Shown: one piece after another, positions 48,510 to 60,400 of the stretch | How the letters are laid out: every line of letters begins with the position of its first letter | Position numbering within the stretch: the stretch's first letter is position 1 | NCBI GenBank assembly: GCA_965153455.1 | Contig: OZ234493.1 | Span: 17,536,213 to 17,600,212, forward strand | Length of the DNA: 64,000 nucleotides | Reading direction: 5' to 3' | DNA from: Sphagnum compactum | Lineage: Eukaryota > Bryophyta > Sphagnopsida > Sphagnales | Notes under the pieces: model-generated | Told to the model about the DNA's origin: nothing | Databases searched by the model: none | The model's input: the letters and a program-made list of their open reading frames with translations, nothing else | Program-made: the position numbers and the translations under genes

Positions 48510-51500
48510 CGATGAATTTACAGATCCCAATTATTTGTCACAAGCTACATGTTAAGATAGGTGGTGGTATTATTTGTCACTAGCTACATGTTGTATTTGA
48601 ATGTGAGCACACCGTAACCCTCCCAAACCATGGCCGCCCCTTGGCTTTTGGTAGCACTGGAAAGTGCTCAACATGGCAGTGTGCATGTTTGTCATTTTGC
48701 AGTTTTTGGATCAACAAAGCAAAAGTTATTGAATTTTGAGCTATTTTCATCTTTTAAAATTAAAAATGGTTTCTTCAGTCCCCTTTGCCCAATTGTATTG
48801 AGATGGGTGACCGACCTTCCAAGAGGTTTAATACACTTGGGCACTGGAATAGTTTTGAGATGGATGATGGCACAAGTGGTTTAACACACTTGGGCCACCC
48901 ACATAGTGGCCCCCTAGTATCAACTAGCTAACAATTGAAAGGATCCCCTCTTTTAATTCTTAATCTAATGTTATTTTCTTTATTAACTTGTGAATGCTCC
49001 ATGCCATAAGAACTTTAGTTCAATGGACATAAACCATCAAATAATGTGGATAAATGGAACTTAATGTTGTCATTCAGTTATGTAGCATCCATTAAGGTTA
49101 AATGTCAACACACATGAGTACTATGTAATTATCCATGTAATTAGTTGATGGGAATGGCATCCCCATTCATTTGACTTATGAAGAGAAAAACACATCATTT
49201 GTGTGATCACGTGATTGGTACATTTAGTTGTCTTCACCAACTTTTTGGAAATTCCAAATAGTTAATCTTTTATTGTCCAATGAATTCATATTTCAGCATT
49301 GTTTTTCCTGCATTGAGTCATTCCCACCAAATTGTTTCTTGCTTGTTATACATTTGATATTTTTATGCCCCAAATTCATTATTTAGTGCTGATATAATCT
49401 TTTTAGAGATTTGATCATTTGCAAAACATATGGAGAAACATTCACTACTATTTATTCATGCACATGTGGCCCATTCACATGTGCATTTTATTGTTTAACT
49501 ATTTAATCATGCACATATGACCCATTCACATGTGCGTTTTATTGTTTAACGATAGAAGGTGATGTCATTATGTACCAATCGCGTGTCCAGAGTGAATGAC
49601 ATTCTAGAATTTTGGTACTAAATTCAGTGTTTGGTAACACCATTTCCCATGCCTCAAGTACGAATGGGTGTTGTAACCGTGTTTCTAACAGTGTCTATTA
49701 ATTATCTCTCTATTAGGCTTAACAATGTTAACAAGGCATCACAAACATGCTGGCCTTGCCGATAGATAGGATGTTGTACATCTACTTACTATGTCCACAT
49801 TTTGAACACCAAGAAAATCCGATTCAGTCTAAACAGTCTCTTCAGTAGATGTGCTTCATGGAACTGGTGGAAGGTTTGGTTATTAGTGGTTCCCTTTCCT
49901 CCTTGTGGCCTGCCTCTTTTGGACTATTTGCTTGCTTGAACTTTGGTCCTTGCCCCTTGTTTCTTTTTCTCTCCCTTTCTTGGGTGCTTTCTTTTTTAAA
50001 AAGTTTGGGCAGGTTCCTACTACTTTACTACATCAGGTGCAAGTGTTTCAGTGCAATAGTTCATTTGAAGCCAGCTATGAGGTTTTGGACAGTAGATGGA
50101 TGAATTGTCGTAGAGAAGTGATGGATGGATAGTTGGCACTTCAAGCTCACACTTTAAACAGATCTGACATGCTGTCCTTTCTGCAACGGGAAAGAAAAAA
50201 AGAGTTTGCTGCAACTACAACTGTTCTGAATGTTTCCTACTGCTTCTTCAGGGATTAAGTGGGCTGGAGTGAACCAGGACTTACCAGGGTTTCTTTAAAG
50301 GATTTTGGGGTGTAGCCAACATGGTGATCATACAGAAAGTAATTTAGCCAAATTTAGCTACATACTAGATACGAAAGTAGGGAAAAATAAAAATCCTTTC
50401 TATATTCTTGGCTACTACTGGAACTTATCATAACAATCTGGTGATTAGGAATTTTTTTTCTTTGAAATCTGGCGAATCTGGGTCATTTTTTCCATGAAAA
50501 ATTCATTGCATAAATCCAATTTTTCGGTTCGAATTTTGGCGAAAATTCGCCAGTAAAAGATTCACTGGGACCTACCAGTGCACCATACAGGATGAATGTT
50601 ATGTGGATAGGAAAACACTTTTTAGCTGTATTCCTGTCCAGTCATTATAACCACTGTAGTTAGTTACGTACTAACTACAGATGTATGTAGCTGCCTAGTG
50701 ACAACCAAATGCCTTTCCTACTTACAAATATTAAATGTAATAGTAAGTATATACACTCCCTACCTATTATACTTTACATGGGTAGTTACTAGTTGCCTAG
50801 GTAGTGCAAGGTGGAAGTAGTAGGGTTTACAGGATAAGTTACCAAGATGGATCCTTGGCAACTGAGTTGTGGTTATAACAAATTTGAGTCCTATAGCAGA
50901 TTTCCACATTATCTGAAATTTTTAAAACACAATAACTAATTTAATTCACAAGTTATTGACAAAAGGACATAACAGGGTTTTGACTTGCTCACCAAAGGGT
51001 TTGAACTTGGGACCTTTGGGTTCCAAATAGGCGGCATAGTATTTACATTGGGGCCATTATCCAGATTATTTGATCCAATACCCACCAATGCATTCATAAA
51101 AACATGCCATCACTCAAGTTGTGGATGAACCACAACTAAGTTACCAAGGTTTAAGCATTATACTTCTGTAATCTTTCTTTAGATTGTCTTTGCAACTTCT
51201 CAACAAAACTCTAGTCTACACTCATTCTGGAGAGAAAAAATGATAGAAACTTGTTTGTAGAAAATGAAAAGGAAGAGGTGTTCTATTGTTTGCAACCTTC
51301 TAAAACGCAATCAGTCGTTTCATGAAGGAACGTTTTGCTTCTTGCTTTACGGTTAATGTCTTAATGATTTGTCCTTTTTCTGTTTTTTTGACACATGTTG
51401 CCTTTTATCTAAATTCATGTTGACAGTAATATGGGCTATAGTTAATGTTTGTTGACATAGTAACTCTGTAGATGAGGCACTAGGTTGTTTTGATGACACC

Positions 51501-52599
51501 TCAAAATTTGATGACCTAGTGTTGTCTACATTACAAACTTCTTATGTCGTATGCTAAGTCATCAAATCAATAATGTTTTATTCTAATGTGACAGACTTAT
51601 TTAACCTATAGTCCAATGATTGTGAAACTATATAATCATGGTCTATGAATAATTTCATAACCTATGTTAATTTATATTTGTGTGTTTTTTCTTCCCCCCC
51701 CCCCCCCCCCCCAAATAATATAAATGTTGACTTGAACATATTTGCTACCATGTTTTCTACTTGAAAACAAGAAAATAACAATCTTAAAAAATTCTAACCT
51801 TCCTTTATCATTTCAAAACAAATGAAACTTATATTTTTCTTCATGGGCATCTCTAACCTCCCTTTAACTTTTCAAAACAATTTGTGTCATGTCATTTGGA
51901 CTTGAAAAAATACCACAAAAGTATCCCCGACAATAACGTCATTTTTTAGAAGGTTGGGGATGATTTTAGTTATGAAAACAAACTCCATTAACCAAAAGAA
52001 TTATATTAAAATATTCATTGCATCAATATTGAGGTGCTTGAAAAAAAAACCAAATACTTACAAAAACATTTCACCTACTTTCAAATATTTGAACTTTATT
52101 TTTTTTAACTACCATAAATTTTAGGTCCAATTCAAGTACTTGGAAGTAATTGAAAAAAACATGATTATAACCATTTAGCTTTTGAAGTTCATGCAAACAA
52201 AAGTTAAGAAATAATGTGCCCAAAAATAATATTATTATCCTTATAAAATCGTTTACTTGTTAGTCCTTTTAGTCAAAGACCCCTATATTTTATCAATTCC
52301 ACTACTTTTTGTGTATACTTTACCATGCTTTCACCCAAAAGGCCAAAGGAACAAATTATATTCCAAAGCCCCCACTAGTCGTAAGAAGCATATTAGAAAA
52401 GGAAAGGGAAAGGAAACCTAAAAACACAATAAGCATATAAGAACCTTCATCTACAATGACAATGTGCCTCAAAATAGAAACAACCTACATTCATTATAAG
52501 GTTATCAACACTCTTTGCCTGTAAAAGGCACGCATAACTACCAAAGGAGGGCAACTAATGCACTTTGAACTAACCATACCATCCTAGCACAATGGTGAA
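48510..52599. other. Intergenic spacer with small repeats
   Basis: A 51-bp duplication (CATGCACATGTGGCCCATTC-type) begins at 49457 and 49508. A diverged relative of the 7235-7480 repeat lies at about 50310-50600. A possible small MITE lies at about 50646-50876, bounded by TTATAACCAC and GTGGTTATAA. A run of 19 C lies at 51694-51712. No gene is supported. Frames at 48630-48884 and 49849-50132 have no recognisable domain. Confidence 0.5.
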
Positions 52600-54530
52600 A
52601 AAAATCATCTGTTTGTTAATGTAAACACCCAAAAACTTATATGGCAATGGAAAACAATGCATCTATCATGTGTTGATCATGGTAAAGTCTTTCATTTGCT
52701 TGAACCACCATCATTATGGCCACCCCATGAGATGAAGGAGCTTGAAAAACCAATTCCACTTGAGTGGGATCAGAGGTGACTATGTTTGCCAAGGTGCAAA
52801 TGTCATTAGTTAATAACACAATGTCAACCTATCAACAAAAAGATTGAAGGGAAAGGGGTGGAGGGACATGGGTTTGCTCACATGAAACATGAAACCATAC
52901 GTTTCTCACATTGGAGGCAAAAGCATTTTGAACCACATCGTGGGATGCGGTCTATCCTCACCATGCGAAAAACGAAAAAATGAATCCCTATAGGATTTAA
53001 AGGTTGGCCACAAATGCAATGGGTCACCTTGAGAACAAAAGGATTGGGGAGGCCCAACCTGGTGCACAACATAGAGAAGAAAAACATTGAAGGGTAGGCG
53101 AAAAGGTGGAATGATTGGGTGAGCAAAAAACCAAGCATGTGTGGTGGAAATCAAAAGTCATGTTAGAATTGAAATGATGTTGGAGAATGATTGGTCGTGT
53201 AATCTATCTAAAATGCTCTCTTGAAGCTCATTTGATCTCTTTTTAGCAAACTACATGAAAAAGGGAATACATGTCATTATGTTTGAGGGAAGGAGCTCAC
53301 GTGCCAACCTCAAATGGGCTTAAAAGGGGAGTGGATTAGAATTATTGGCACCTATCACCTCCAATAAGAATGGGCGATGATCTAATAAGAATTTGGCAGC
53401 AATGAGAAGTGCAATTATAAATGCCCAACTCCTTAGATAGGCCACCAACACAATGAACTTTGTGGAAATGAGGTTGATCCCCCCACAAAAGATGGGGAAG
53501 GAAACCTATTGTCACACTAAGGGGGCTTGCAAACAATTCGAAGAACTTGGGCTAAATAGTTTCCCAACAATGTGCATGAAGGTCGAGTTGAAATAAGTGA
53601 GTTAACGCTGAAAGATCGATAAAGGAGGGAAACAATGGAGCACACAAAGAGCTTTGTGGAAATGAAGTTGATTCCCCCACGAAAGATGGGGAGGGAAACA
53701 TGTTGATGCACTAAGAGGGCCTATGAGCAATCCAAAAAGTCTAGGTCCAAAAGTCTCCCAAATTAATGCATGAAGACCAAGTCAAAATAAATGAGCTTGC
53801 ACCAAGTGAGCTTGTGCCGAAAGACCAATAAAGGAGGGAAACAATGGAGCAAATAAGTGGGTTTTTGGGCAAAACATCGAGAAAAGATCCCAAAGCAATT
53901 TGGACATCCTCCAACCTCGGAAGCCCTTCTCCATGGTGAACATCTTTGTTAATGCATCTTGCTTAAAAGAAGAAGAGAAAGAAATAGACCTAAACAAAAC
54001 ACCTAAAACCTTGATGTCATCTAACAAGTAACAAAAATTGATGAAAAAAAGAACCATGAGGTATACCAAAAGATGACCAAGCCAAACCTTTACGAGGCTA
54101 GACCACGAGCCTTACAAAAACCAACTATAAAACAAAATGGTCAAAAGCACGATGAAAAGATAGAGGTTGGGCCAATGATGTGAGTGTCATCCACAAGGGA
54201 AGGGGGAATACAAACGGGAAAAACCCCCCCACAAAACATTGCAATGCACAAAAATGGGCCAGCACAAAAAAAATTTATTAACAAGCGGATCGCTTTCACC
54301 CATGATCTCCAAAGAATGGATGATCAACAAATCTCCCAAAATGGAATGGTGGCTAAAGAAAAAAGGAACATGTTGGGCATAAAAGGACCAAACAAAGGGG
54401 AAAACTTAAAACAATTAGCCTCTTGTGATGAAAAGTTCTTGAAAGATGATTTTTCTAAAGATAATGTTGAAAGCATTTGCAACATCCACATGTAGTACCA
54501 CCCAATTGAAATGGATGCTTAAAATAGTTC
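52600..54530 (-). pseudogene. Non-LTR-type reverse transcriptase relic
   Basis: Read on the - strand from about 54495 downwards, RT-like phrases occur in order. VDVANAFNII (RT motif A) comes first, then LVDDTHIIGP near 54190 (the catalytic xDD box), KVLGVLFRSISFSSSFKQDA near 53980, and GGINxIST with VAYLRSWAF near 53440-53480. RLGLPNPF with the zinc-ligand-like CICGQPLNPIGIHFF follows near 53020-53070, and the tail is SDPTQVELVFQA, HGVAIMMVVQANE and VFGCLH. Stops and frameshifts break it into many frames. About 200 bp is tandemly duplicated inside it: 53450-53640 resembles 53645-53850, with GGAGGGAAACAATGGAG in both. The element class is inferred from the motif order, and no element ends were found. 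Confidence 0.65.
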
Positions 54531-56083
54531 AAACACTAAACACCACCACCTTGCACCCCCCTAACTATCACGCCAAATTGGTGAAATGACAAATGAATGA
54601 AAAAAACATCACGAATTTATTAGCATAAAACTCTACTCACTAATTAGTATAAGACCTCACCCAGTGCAATTGGTTGAATGTCTCCTACTCTTTCTTTGTT
54701 AATCCTTTGTTTTTACAATACAAAAATTTGTAATCATTCTTGTCTTTTATTAAAAAATTCAACTTTAAAAATCAAATTATTATTATTATTTTTTGATATC
54801 TAGTTGTGGAAATTTATTTTTAAAAATTAACATTTCTCACATAAATTTGTGAGAACCATTTTCATGATGATCGAATGGATTTATATATTTTTGAAAATTG
54901 AAACCTTAGTCAATTCTCTATTTAAATAAATACATTAAATATATTTTAAATAAATAAATAGATTATTTTATTTTATTTTCTATAATTAAAAAAAAGACTA
55001 AGTTGATTCTTAAATTATGTTTTCTAAATTGGAATAGATGGTTCTCACCCAAAAAAAAAAACCCCTTTCCCAACGCTAGTTTGGACCTTGTCCACCTTGG
55101 TTGTTTAGTTATAATCCCAACCAAAATATCAAAAAAATATTACACTTTAGAAACATACCCATACTTTTAAAAAATTTATGAAATCATACCTTAATTCTTT
55201 TGTAAATGAATAATAATCCTTCGGTTGAGTCCTAGTGATTATCTCCCATACTATTCAATGATATTCCTTTTCAATTTTTTGATGTTGTATAATTGGCTAG
55301 CATCCCATGAAGGATTTGGCATTAATGATGACATGTTTGTAGAAGTTGTCTAAATATTTTTACAAATGCTATCAAACTAATTTCAGAGTCTAATTGTGCT
55401 TTTTTAAAAATTCAAGAATTATTATTTTTTGAAATATGATGATTTTTTCAGAAACAAATGAGAACATTGCAATGGAAAATTCCCATTTATTTTCATTTTC
55501 CCCAATTTGGCAAAATTTCACTCAAAGAAAAAACGTTGATACTATTTGGGCAAAGTTGTCACAGTAATGTACCTATTGAGGAAGATTGTTTGTTTGTTTT
55601 TTTCTCACATTGAGATCTCTGAAACAATGGCACCCCTTGTGCAATTGGTACCATTGGAAAGGTCCCAATGAGTACCTTATCAAGGCCACTACCTACTGTG
55701 CAAGAGTTACCAAATATTGAACAATTTTGTCATTGAAAATTCAATAACATCCAAAGCTAAGAATTTAGGGAAATTGAGGTGCTCTTTTGGTATTGTAGCA
55801 AAAGTCCTCAATGCAGATGATTTGGTAAATTTTAAACATAAGGTGCAAGGGATAGTGAATTTCAAGTAAGCTTTGTCACTGCAAATTCAACTAAGTTACA
55901 ACTACTGATTTTGAAAGGAGAAATTAGTTAAGCAAGGAATTCACACTTGGTGAAAGGGCATAATCCACACTAATAAACTATTATGAAATAGAATCAATAA
56001 ACACATTTAAAAACTATCTAGCAAGGTCCATAAATTTTCAATTAATTGATTTTTATTTATTGTTAGAACTCATAGGAAGACAA
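54531..56083. other. AT-rich intergenic spacer
   Basis: No gene or element boundary was recognised. It contains several poly-A and poly-T runs and one A-tract followed by CCCC near 55060. Confidence 0.5.
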
Positions 56084-56087
56084 AATA

Positions 56088-56461
56088 AGGCCCACTTTAC
56101 ACAAGGAGTCGAGGGGAATGTTCAACTCAAATCAAGCATTCCTATTGGTGTAAAAGTTGAAATCAGCCCCAAGGGCTTTACACTGGGAGTCAAGCCTAAA
56201 ATCTTTTCAACCTACCCCAAGTTACTAATAAATGCTGAACTTTGTGGCCTCGTATTGGCCCCAAGGCTAAAGAAGGTTCAAGGATACCTAGGAATTTGGG
56301 AACCCAATTTGCAACCCTTAGGGCCGATGTTCCAGCATTTATTAATATCCTGGTCAATGTTCTTGCATTTATTAGTAACTGTGGGCCAAACAACAAGCCA
56401 AAAATGCTCAAAAATGGCCCCAAAGTTTTTTCAGCCCTTACTCCTAGTGTAAAGGGAGCCT
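56088..56461. mobile_element. MITE of family M1, left member of an inverted pair
   Basis: The termini are AGGCCCACTTTACAC on the left and the inverted AGGCTCCCTTTACAC on the right, both followed by (A/T)AGGAGT. AATA lies on the left flank and AACA on the right. The 374-bp body is largely the reverse complement of parts of the neighbour at 56537-57157 (for example GCATTTATTAGTAACTTGGG and GGGCTGATTTCAACTTTT in inverse orientation). The two could form a long hairpin if transcribed together. Confidence 0.75.
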
Positions 56462-56536
56462 AACATATTTAGGAGTGGAAAATTGATGAAGAGGTGAACA
56501 GGTTCAAGCTTCAAAACCTATGATTTAATAATAATA

Positions 56537-57157
56537 AGGCCCTCTTTACACTAGGAGTCGAGGCCAAAAAAAACTTGGGGCCAACTTTGAGCATTTGTGA
56601 GTTCCAAATCGGCCCCAAGTTACTAATAAATGCTAGAACATTGACGTCAGGATATTACTAAATGCTGGAGCATTGGCCCCACGGGTTGCAAATTAGCCTT
56701 CCAAATTTGATGGTATCCTTCTTTTCAGCCTTCGGGGCCAATACAAGGCCATAAAGTTCAGCATTTATTAGTAACTTGGGGCAGATTGAAAAGTTTTTTT
56801 CTATTTCAGCCTTGACTCCTAGTGTAAAGCCCTTGGGGCTGATTTCAACATTTGCGCACCAATAGGAGTGCTGGATTTGGGTTGAACATTGGCCCTGACT
56901 CCTAATGTAAAGCCCTTGGGGCTGATTTCAACTTTTGCACCAATAGGAATGCTGGATTCGGGTTGAACATTGGCCCTATCTCCTAGTGTAAAGCCCTTGG
57001 GGTTGATTTCAACATTTGCACCAATAGGAATGCTGGATTGGGGTTGAACATTGGCCCTGACTCCTAGTGTAAAGCCGTTGGGGCTGATTTCAACTTTTGC
57101 ATAGGATTGCTGGATTCGGGTTGAACATGGGCCTGACTCCTAGTGTAAAGCGGGCCT
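56537..57157. mobile_element. MITE of family M1, right member, with internal 81-bp repeats
   Basis: The ends are AGGCCCTCTTTACAC and the inverted AGGCCCGCTTTACAC, flanked on both sides by AATA (56533-56536 and 57158-57161). The right half holds tandem repeats: CTCCTAxTGTAAAGCC recurs at about 56815, 56898, 56979, 57060 and 57136, spaced 76-83 bp. Each unit reads through GGGGCTGATTTCAAC and GCTGGATT.GGGTTGAACAT. No transposase is encoded. It ends 292 bp before the ABIL start codon. Confidence 0.8.
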
Positions 57158-57284
57158 AATACTATAATAATAACAAATAGATATCGTACGAATTTGTGAC
57201 CCATTTTCTTTTGTGAGTCGTGACCTGTTTTTGTGATTTCGCTGCGAAGACGAACAAAGATGAAGGCCACCGGCGTGGTACTTA

Positions 57285-57464
57285 GCATCGTGTGCTCCGC
57301 TGCACGGCACTTCGAAGCTCATCGTTTGTAAGAGATTCGGAAAGTCGGAGAGATGGAGCCTTCTTTAATGGCGTAGGTCGCATCGTGTGCTCCGCTGCCG
57401 GGCGCCTTCGAAGCTCCTCGTTCGTAAGAGAGTCGGAGAGTCGGAGAGATGGAGCCTTCTTCGA
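57285..57464 (+). repeat. 95-96-bp tandem duplication across the ABIL start region
   Basis: GCATCGTGTGCTCCGCTGC begins at 57285 and again at 57380. Both copies run to GTCGGAGAGATGGAGCCTTC. The second copy supplies the real ABIL start (57449). The first supplies a decoy ATG at 57353, followed by MEPSLMA and TAG (57374-57376). Copies differ at roughly ten positions. Confidence 0.92.
57353..57376 (+). promoter_or_regulatory. Short upstream ORF (MEPSLMA) in the probable ABIL leader
   Basis: The eight-codon frame including stop is a paralogue of the real ABIL N-terminus (MEPSSMTYDEAE), 96 bp upstream and in the same frame but closed by TAG. If transcription starts upstream of 57353, scanning ribosomes would meet this ATG first, in an identical local context (GGAGAGATGGAG). 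Whether it lies in the transcript is not shown by the sequence. Confidence 0.55.
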
Positions 57465-60400
57465 TGACCTACGACGAAGCCGAAATGCAGCGGAGCCATC
57501 ACTTCATGCAGGCCTTGAAGGTATGAGCAACAAAATACCCAAAAATGAAAAAATAAAAATAAAAATCTGCACATAATATTTTTTTGCCACTTCTTCTTTT
57601 TGTGTTTTTTCTTCGGAATGCCTGAAGCTCCCTGTCTAGCTCTTTGTCTTTGTCTATGTGTCTCTCGATTGGTGTTGTATTTCCTTGGATTCTAGGCAGA
57701 TATGGTACCGTAGTGACCAGATTTTGTTTCCTTGAGTGTGTGCGGCAAATTTTGGAGGCTTTTTTGGTTGTTGAATCATTATTCTTGAATAATAAGAGGA
57801 AGTGAAGCGTTGACACCTGTGGACTGAAAAGAGAAGGATAATGAAGTACACTTGCGGTAATGGAGGCCACCTAGATAGGGTTTTTTACGTCTTGAAACAG
57901 GAATTTCCTTTTGTCTGAATCAGAAAGTGGAGCTAACATGCTGGCATTATGCAGGGGATAGGAATTGAGGGTTTCTCAAATGATAATCCTTGGTCGTTTT
58001 AGTGAAGGGTGTGAAGACCAGATCAGTGCTTGTTGGATGTGGTTATGTGTAAATTTACCAGAACAGGGAGCCAAGAGAGCTGATGAAGATTGGCATTTTG
58101 TTGCCTTTTGATGAGTACTTTTGTGTCACAATAATTTCTTACATGGCATATATATGAAGAATGTCATCAGTACAGAAATGGCACATATCTCTTTGCATTG
58201 GAACTACATTCGATTTTGAGTCCGTCCAGGAATGACAAAGGTGCAGCTACTCTTGTGATACATTAAGTGCCTGGGTGATAAAGACCTAATGACAGAGAAA
58301 GATGACAGATAGTAGCTGGACTGTTGGAATGTGCAGGAGCTTAGGAATCTTCGACCACAGCTTTATTCTGCAGCAGAGTACTGTGAATCTTCCTACCTTT
58401 ATAGTGACCAGAAACAAGTGTAAGCTTTCTGCCTAGTTTTGTGTGCTTGAGTAATGGTATCCAAATTGAATTCAGCAGGAACAAGCTCCACTGGTCTCAT
58501 CTTTTGTTTTCTTTTTATGGATAAAAATTGTGCACACTAGATCTGTGTGCTTGGTGAAACATTTCCTTCTGTTATGCTAAGACATGCACTTCAGATGACA
58601 TTGAAAGTTGCTGAAGGGGTAGGGTTTCATGCCTTGGTAACAGAATGAGCTGGTTGTATATGACAGCGTGCTTGAAAATTTGAAGGACTATTCTGTGAAG
58701 GCATTGGTGAATGCTGTTGACCACCTAGGAACAGTTGCATATAAGCTTAATGATCTTCTAAATCAGCAGACGGCTGAAATCTCTTCTGTTGAGCTTCGAG
58801 CAGCATCTCTAGCTCAGGTGAGTGAATTCCTGGAACACAAATGAACTGCAAACGAAGCCCCCAAGATCAAGTATTTCTCCGATTTAGCATTACCCAGGGC
58901 ACATGGCTCTATCAATTCCAAAACCAACATGCTATTGTAGTGAGATTTTGCTTGAAGGTTATGAACCCAGGTGCTTACAGAACTTGTGAATTTTCTGATT
59001 GAAAGTGGATGCCATCCTTGATGTTGACCATGTTGGAGATGAAATGTGGTGTTTGTGTAGCGGATGCGGTCATGCCAAGAGCATTCAGATCGTGAAGGCT
59101 TGAAGCAACAGTCATTGGCAAAAACCATGCATGTTAACCACAAGCATTATGTTCTTCCAGGTACTTCACTTTCTCCCCCTCCCCTTTTGCAGAGTAAGGG
59201 TGCAGACACCTGTGGTCAAATCACCATGGGTCAACAACTGCATAATCTGTCGGAAAGTTATGATTTCCAAATGAGGCAGGTTCTTTTGCCCATACGTTGG
59301 AAGGATTGTGATTGTAATATATACTATGGGAATGTACCTTGAAGATGAATCCTGGTTGGATTTCAACTTCTCATGGTCAGTAAGAAATATGCCAACTGAG
59401 TATGAAATATACTGGCCAGGTTCTTTTCCTGTTGCTACATGATTTCATGTTTGAGTGGGGTTGAGCAGCTTAACCTGTACAGGATCTCTGGGTGAACTTG
59501 TAACTCTAGTTTCCAAGCACCCAAAATCTAAATGTTTGATCTTTCTACATGCCACAAATTGAACCTCTTTAACTTGCCAATGAACAAGAGTTTATTCCCA
59601 GTCTGAGTGGTGGTTTGAAATCTGAAGCTAGCCAGCTTTGTAGGTCTACAGCAACTTGGTGTCTGCAGATTATACAGAGAATACCCAGAGTTCAACTTAT
59701 GGGTTGTGATCCCAGTGGACTGTCCTAGGATACTGTGCTCAAAGGCCTGGGGCATGTCCCTAATCTCTCACAGGCTTCTGACTGTAGGATAAGCCAATAT
59801 CCATGGTTTCAAAAGAATTTCTTAATGATACATAAGCTTTTTACACAGATCCATATGCAGCAGGAGAGCAAAGTCCAGCAATTCTCAGGGAGACATTTGA
59901 TACAAACCAACCACGGCCTCTCCCACCAACCCGGATTCAAACAGAAGCCCATCCCCTTCCATTACCAAAACCACTTGTTCTCTATCAAGACCCTCTGCCA
60001 TCAGCTGATTCTGCAGGTACCATCCTCCCTTGGTTTTCTCTACATCATGTAAATTGTCAGAGCACAGACATGTTTTCCGAAACCGGCCTTTTGTGAGGTG
60101 TATATATTAACGGTTGCCAATAAGGGAGGTGGGTTGTGCTATGTGGTCTTAGAGTTCATAACCTAAGTTTTTTGGAAGTACCACATTAAACACAAGTGAG
60201 AACAAACCTCACTGGCTTACTGTTTCAGGAACACTAAGTCCAGATACTCATCCAATTCTTTTAATTTTCTCTCTGTGGTGTAGTTGCTAATAAGAATGGC
60301 CAATAACTGAGAGCATTGGTGCAGTTGGTACAAACAGGTCAAAAACTGCAGAATGGCATTTTGCATCAGATGCAGCTCCTGTTGATTCTACACATGGTAG

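Noticed and set aside
50646-50876. Small MITE bounded by TTATAACCAC and its inverse
   Set aside because: The inverted match is only about 10 bp and no target duplication is clear, so it is noted within the spacer only.
51694-51712. Run of 19 C (also 17 G at 3657)
   Set aside because: Simple homopolymers, possibly length-uncertain in the assembly. No element association.
57292-57576. 94-residue frame with two SSFVRxSESRRDGAFF repeats
   Set aside because: It is an out-of-frame reading of the duplicated ABIL start region and continues into intron 1.
60228-60300. Extra ABIL exon after TTTCAG at 60232
   Set aside because: It would read in phase for about 20 codons and then stop with no suitable donor. 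Exon 6 at 60325 joins exon 5 directly in phase and carries the expected WHFAS motif.
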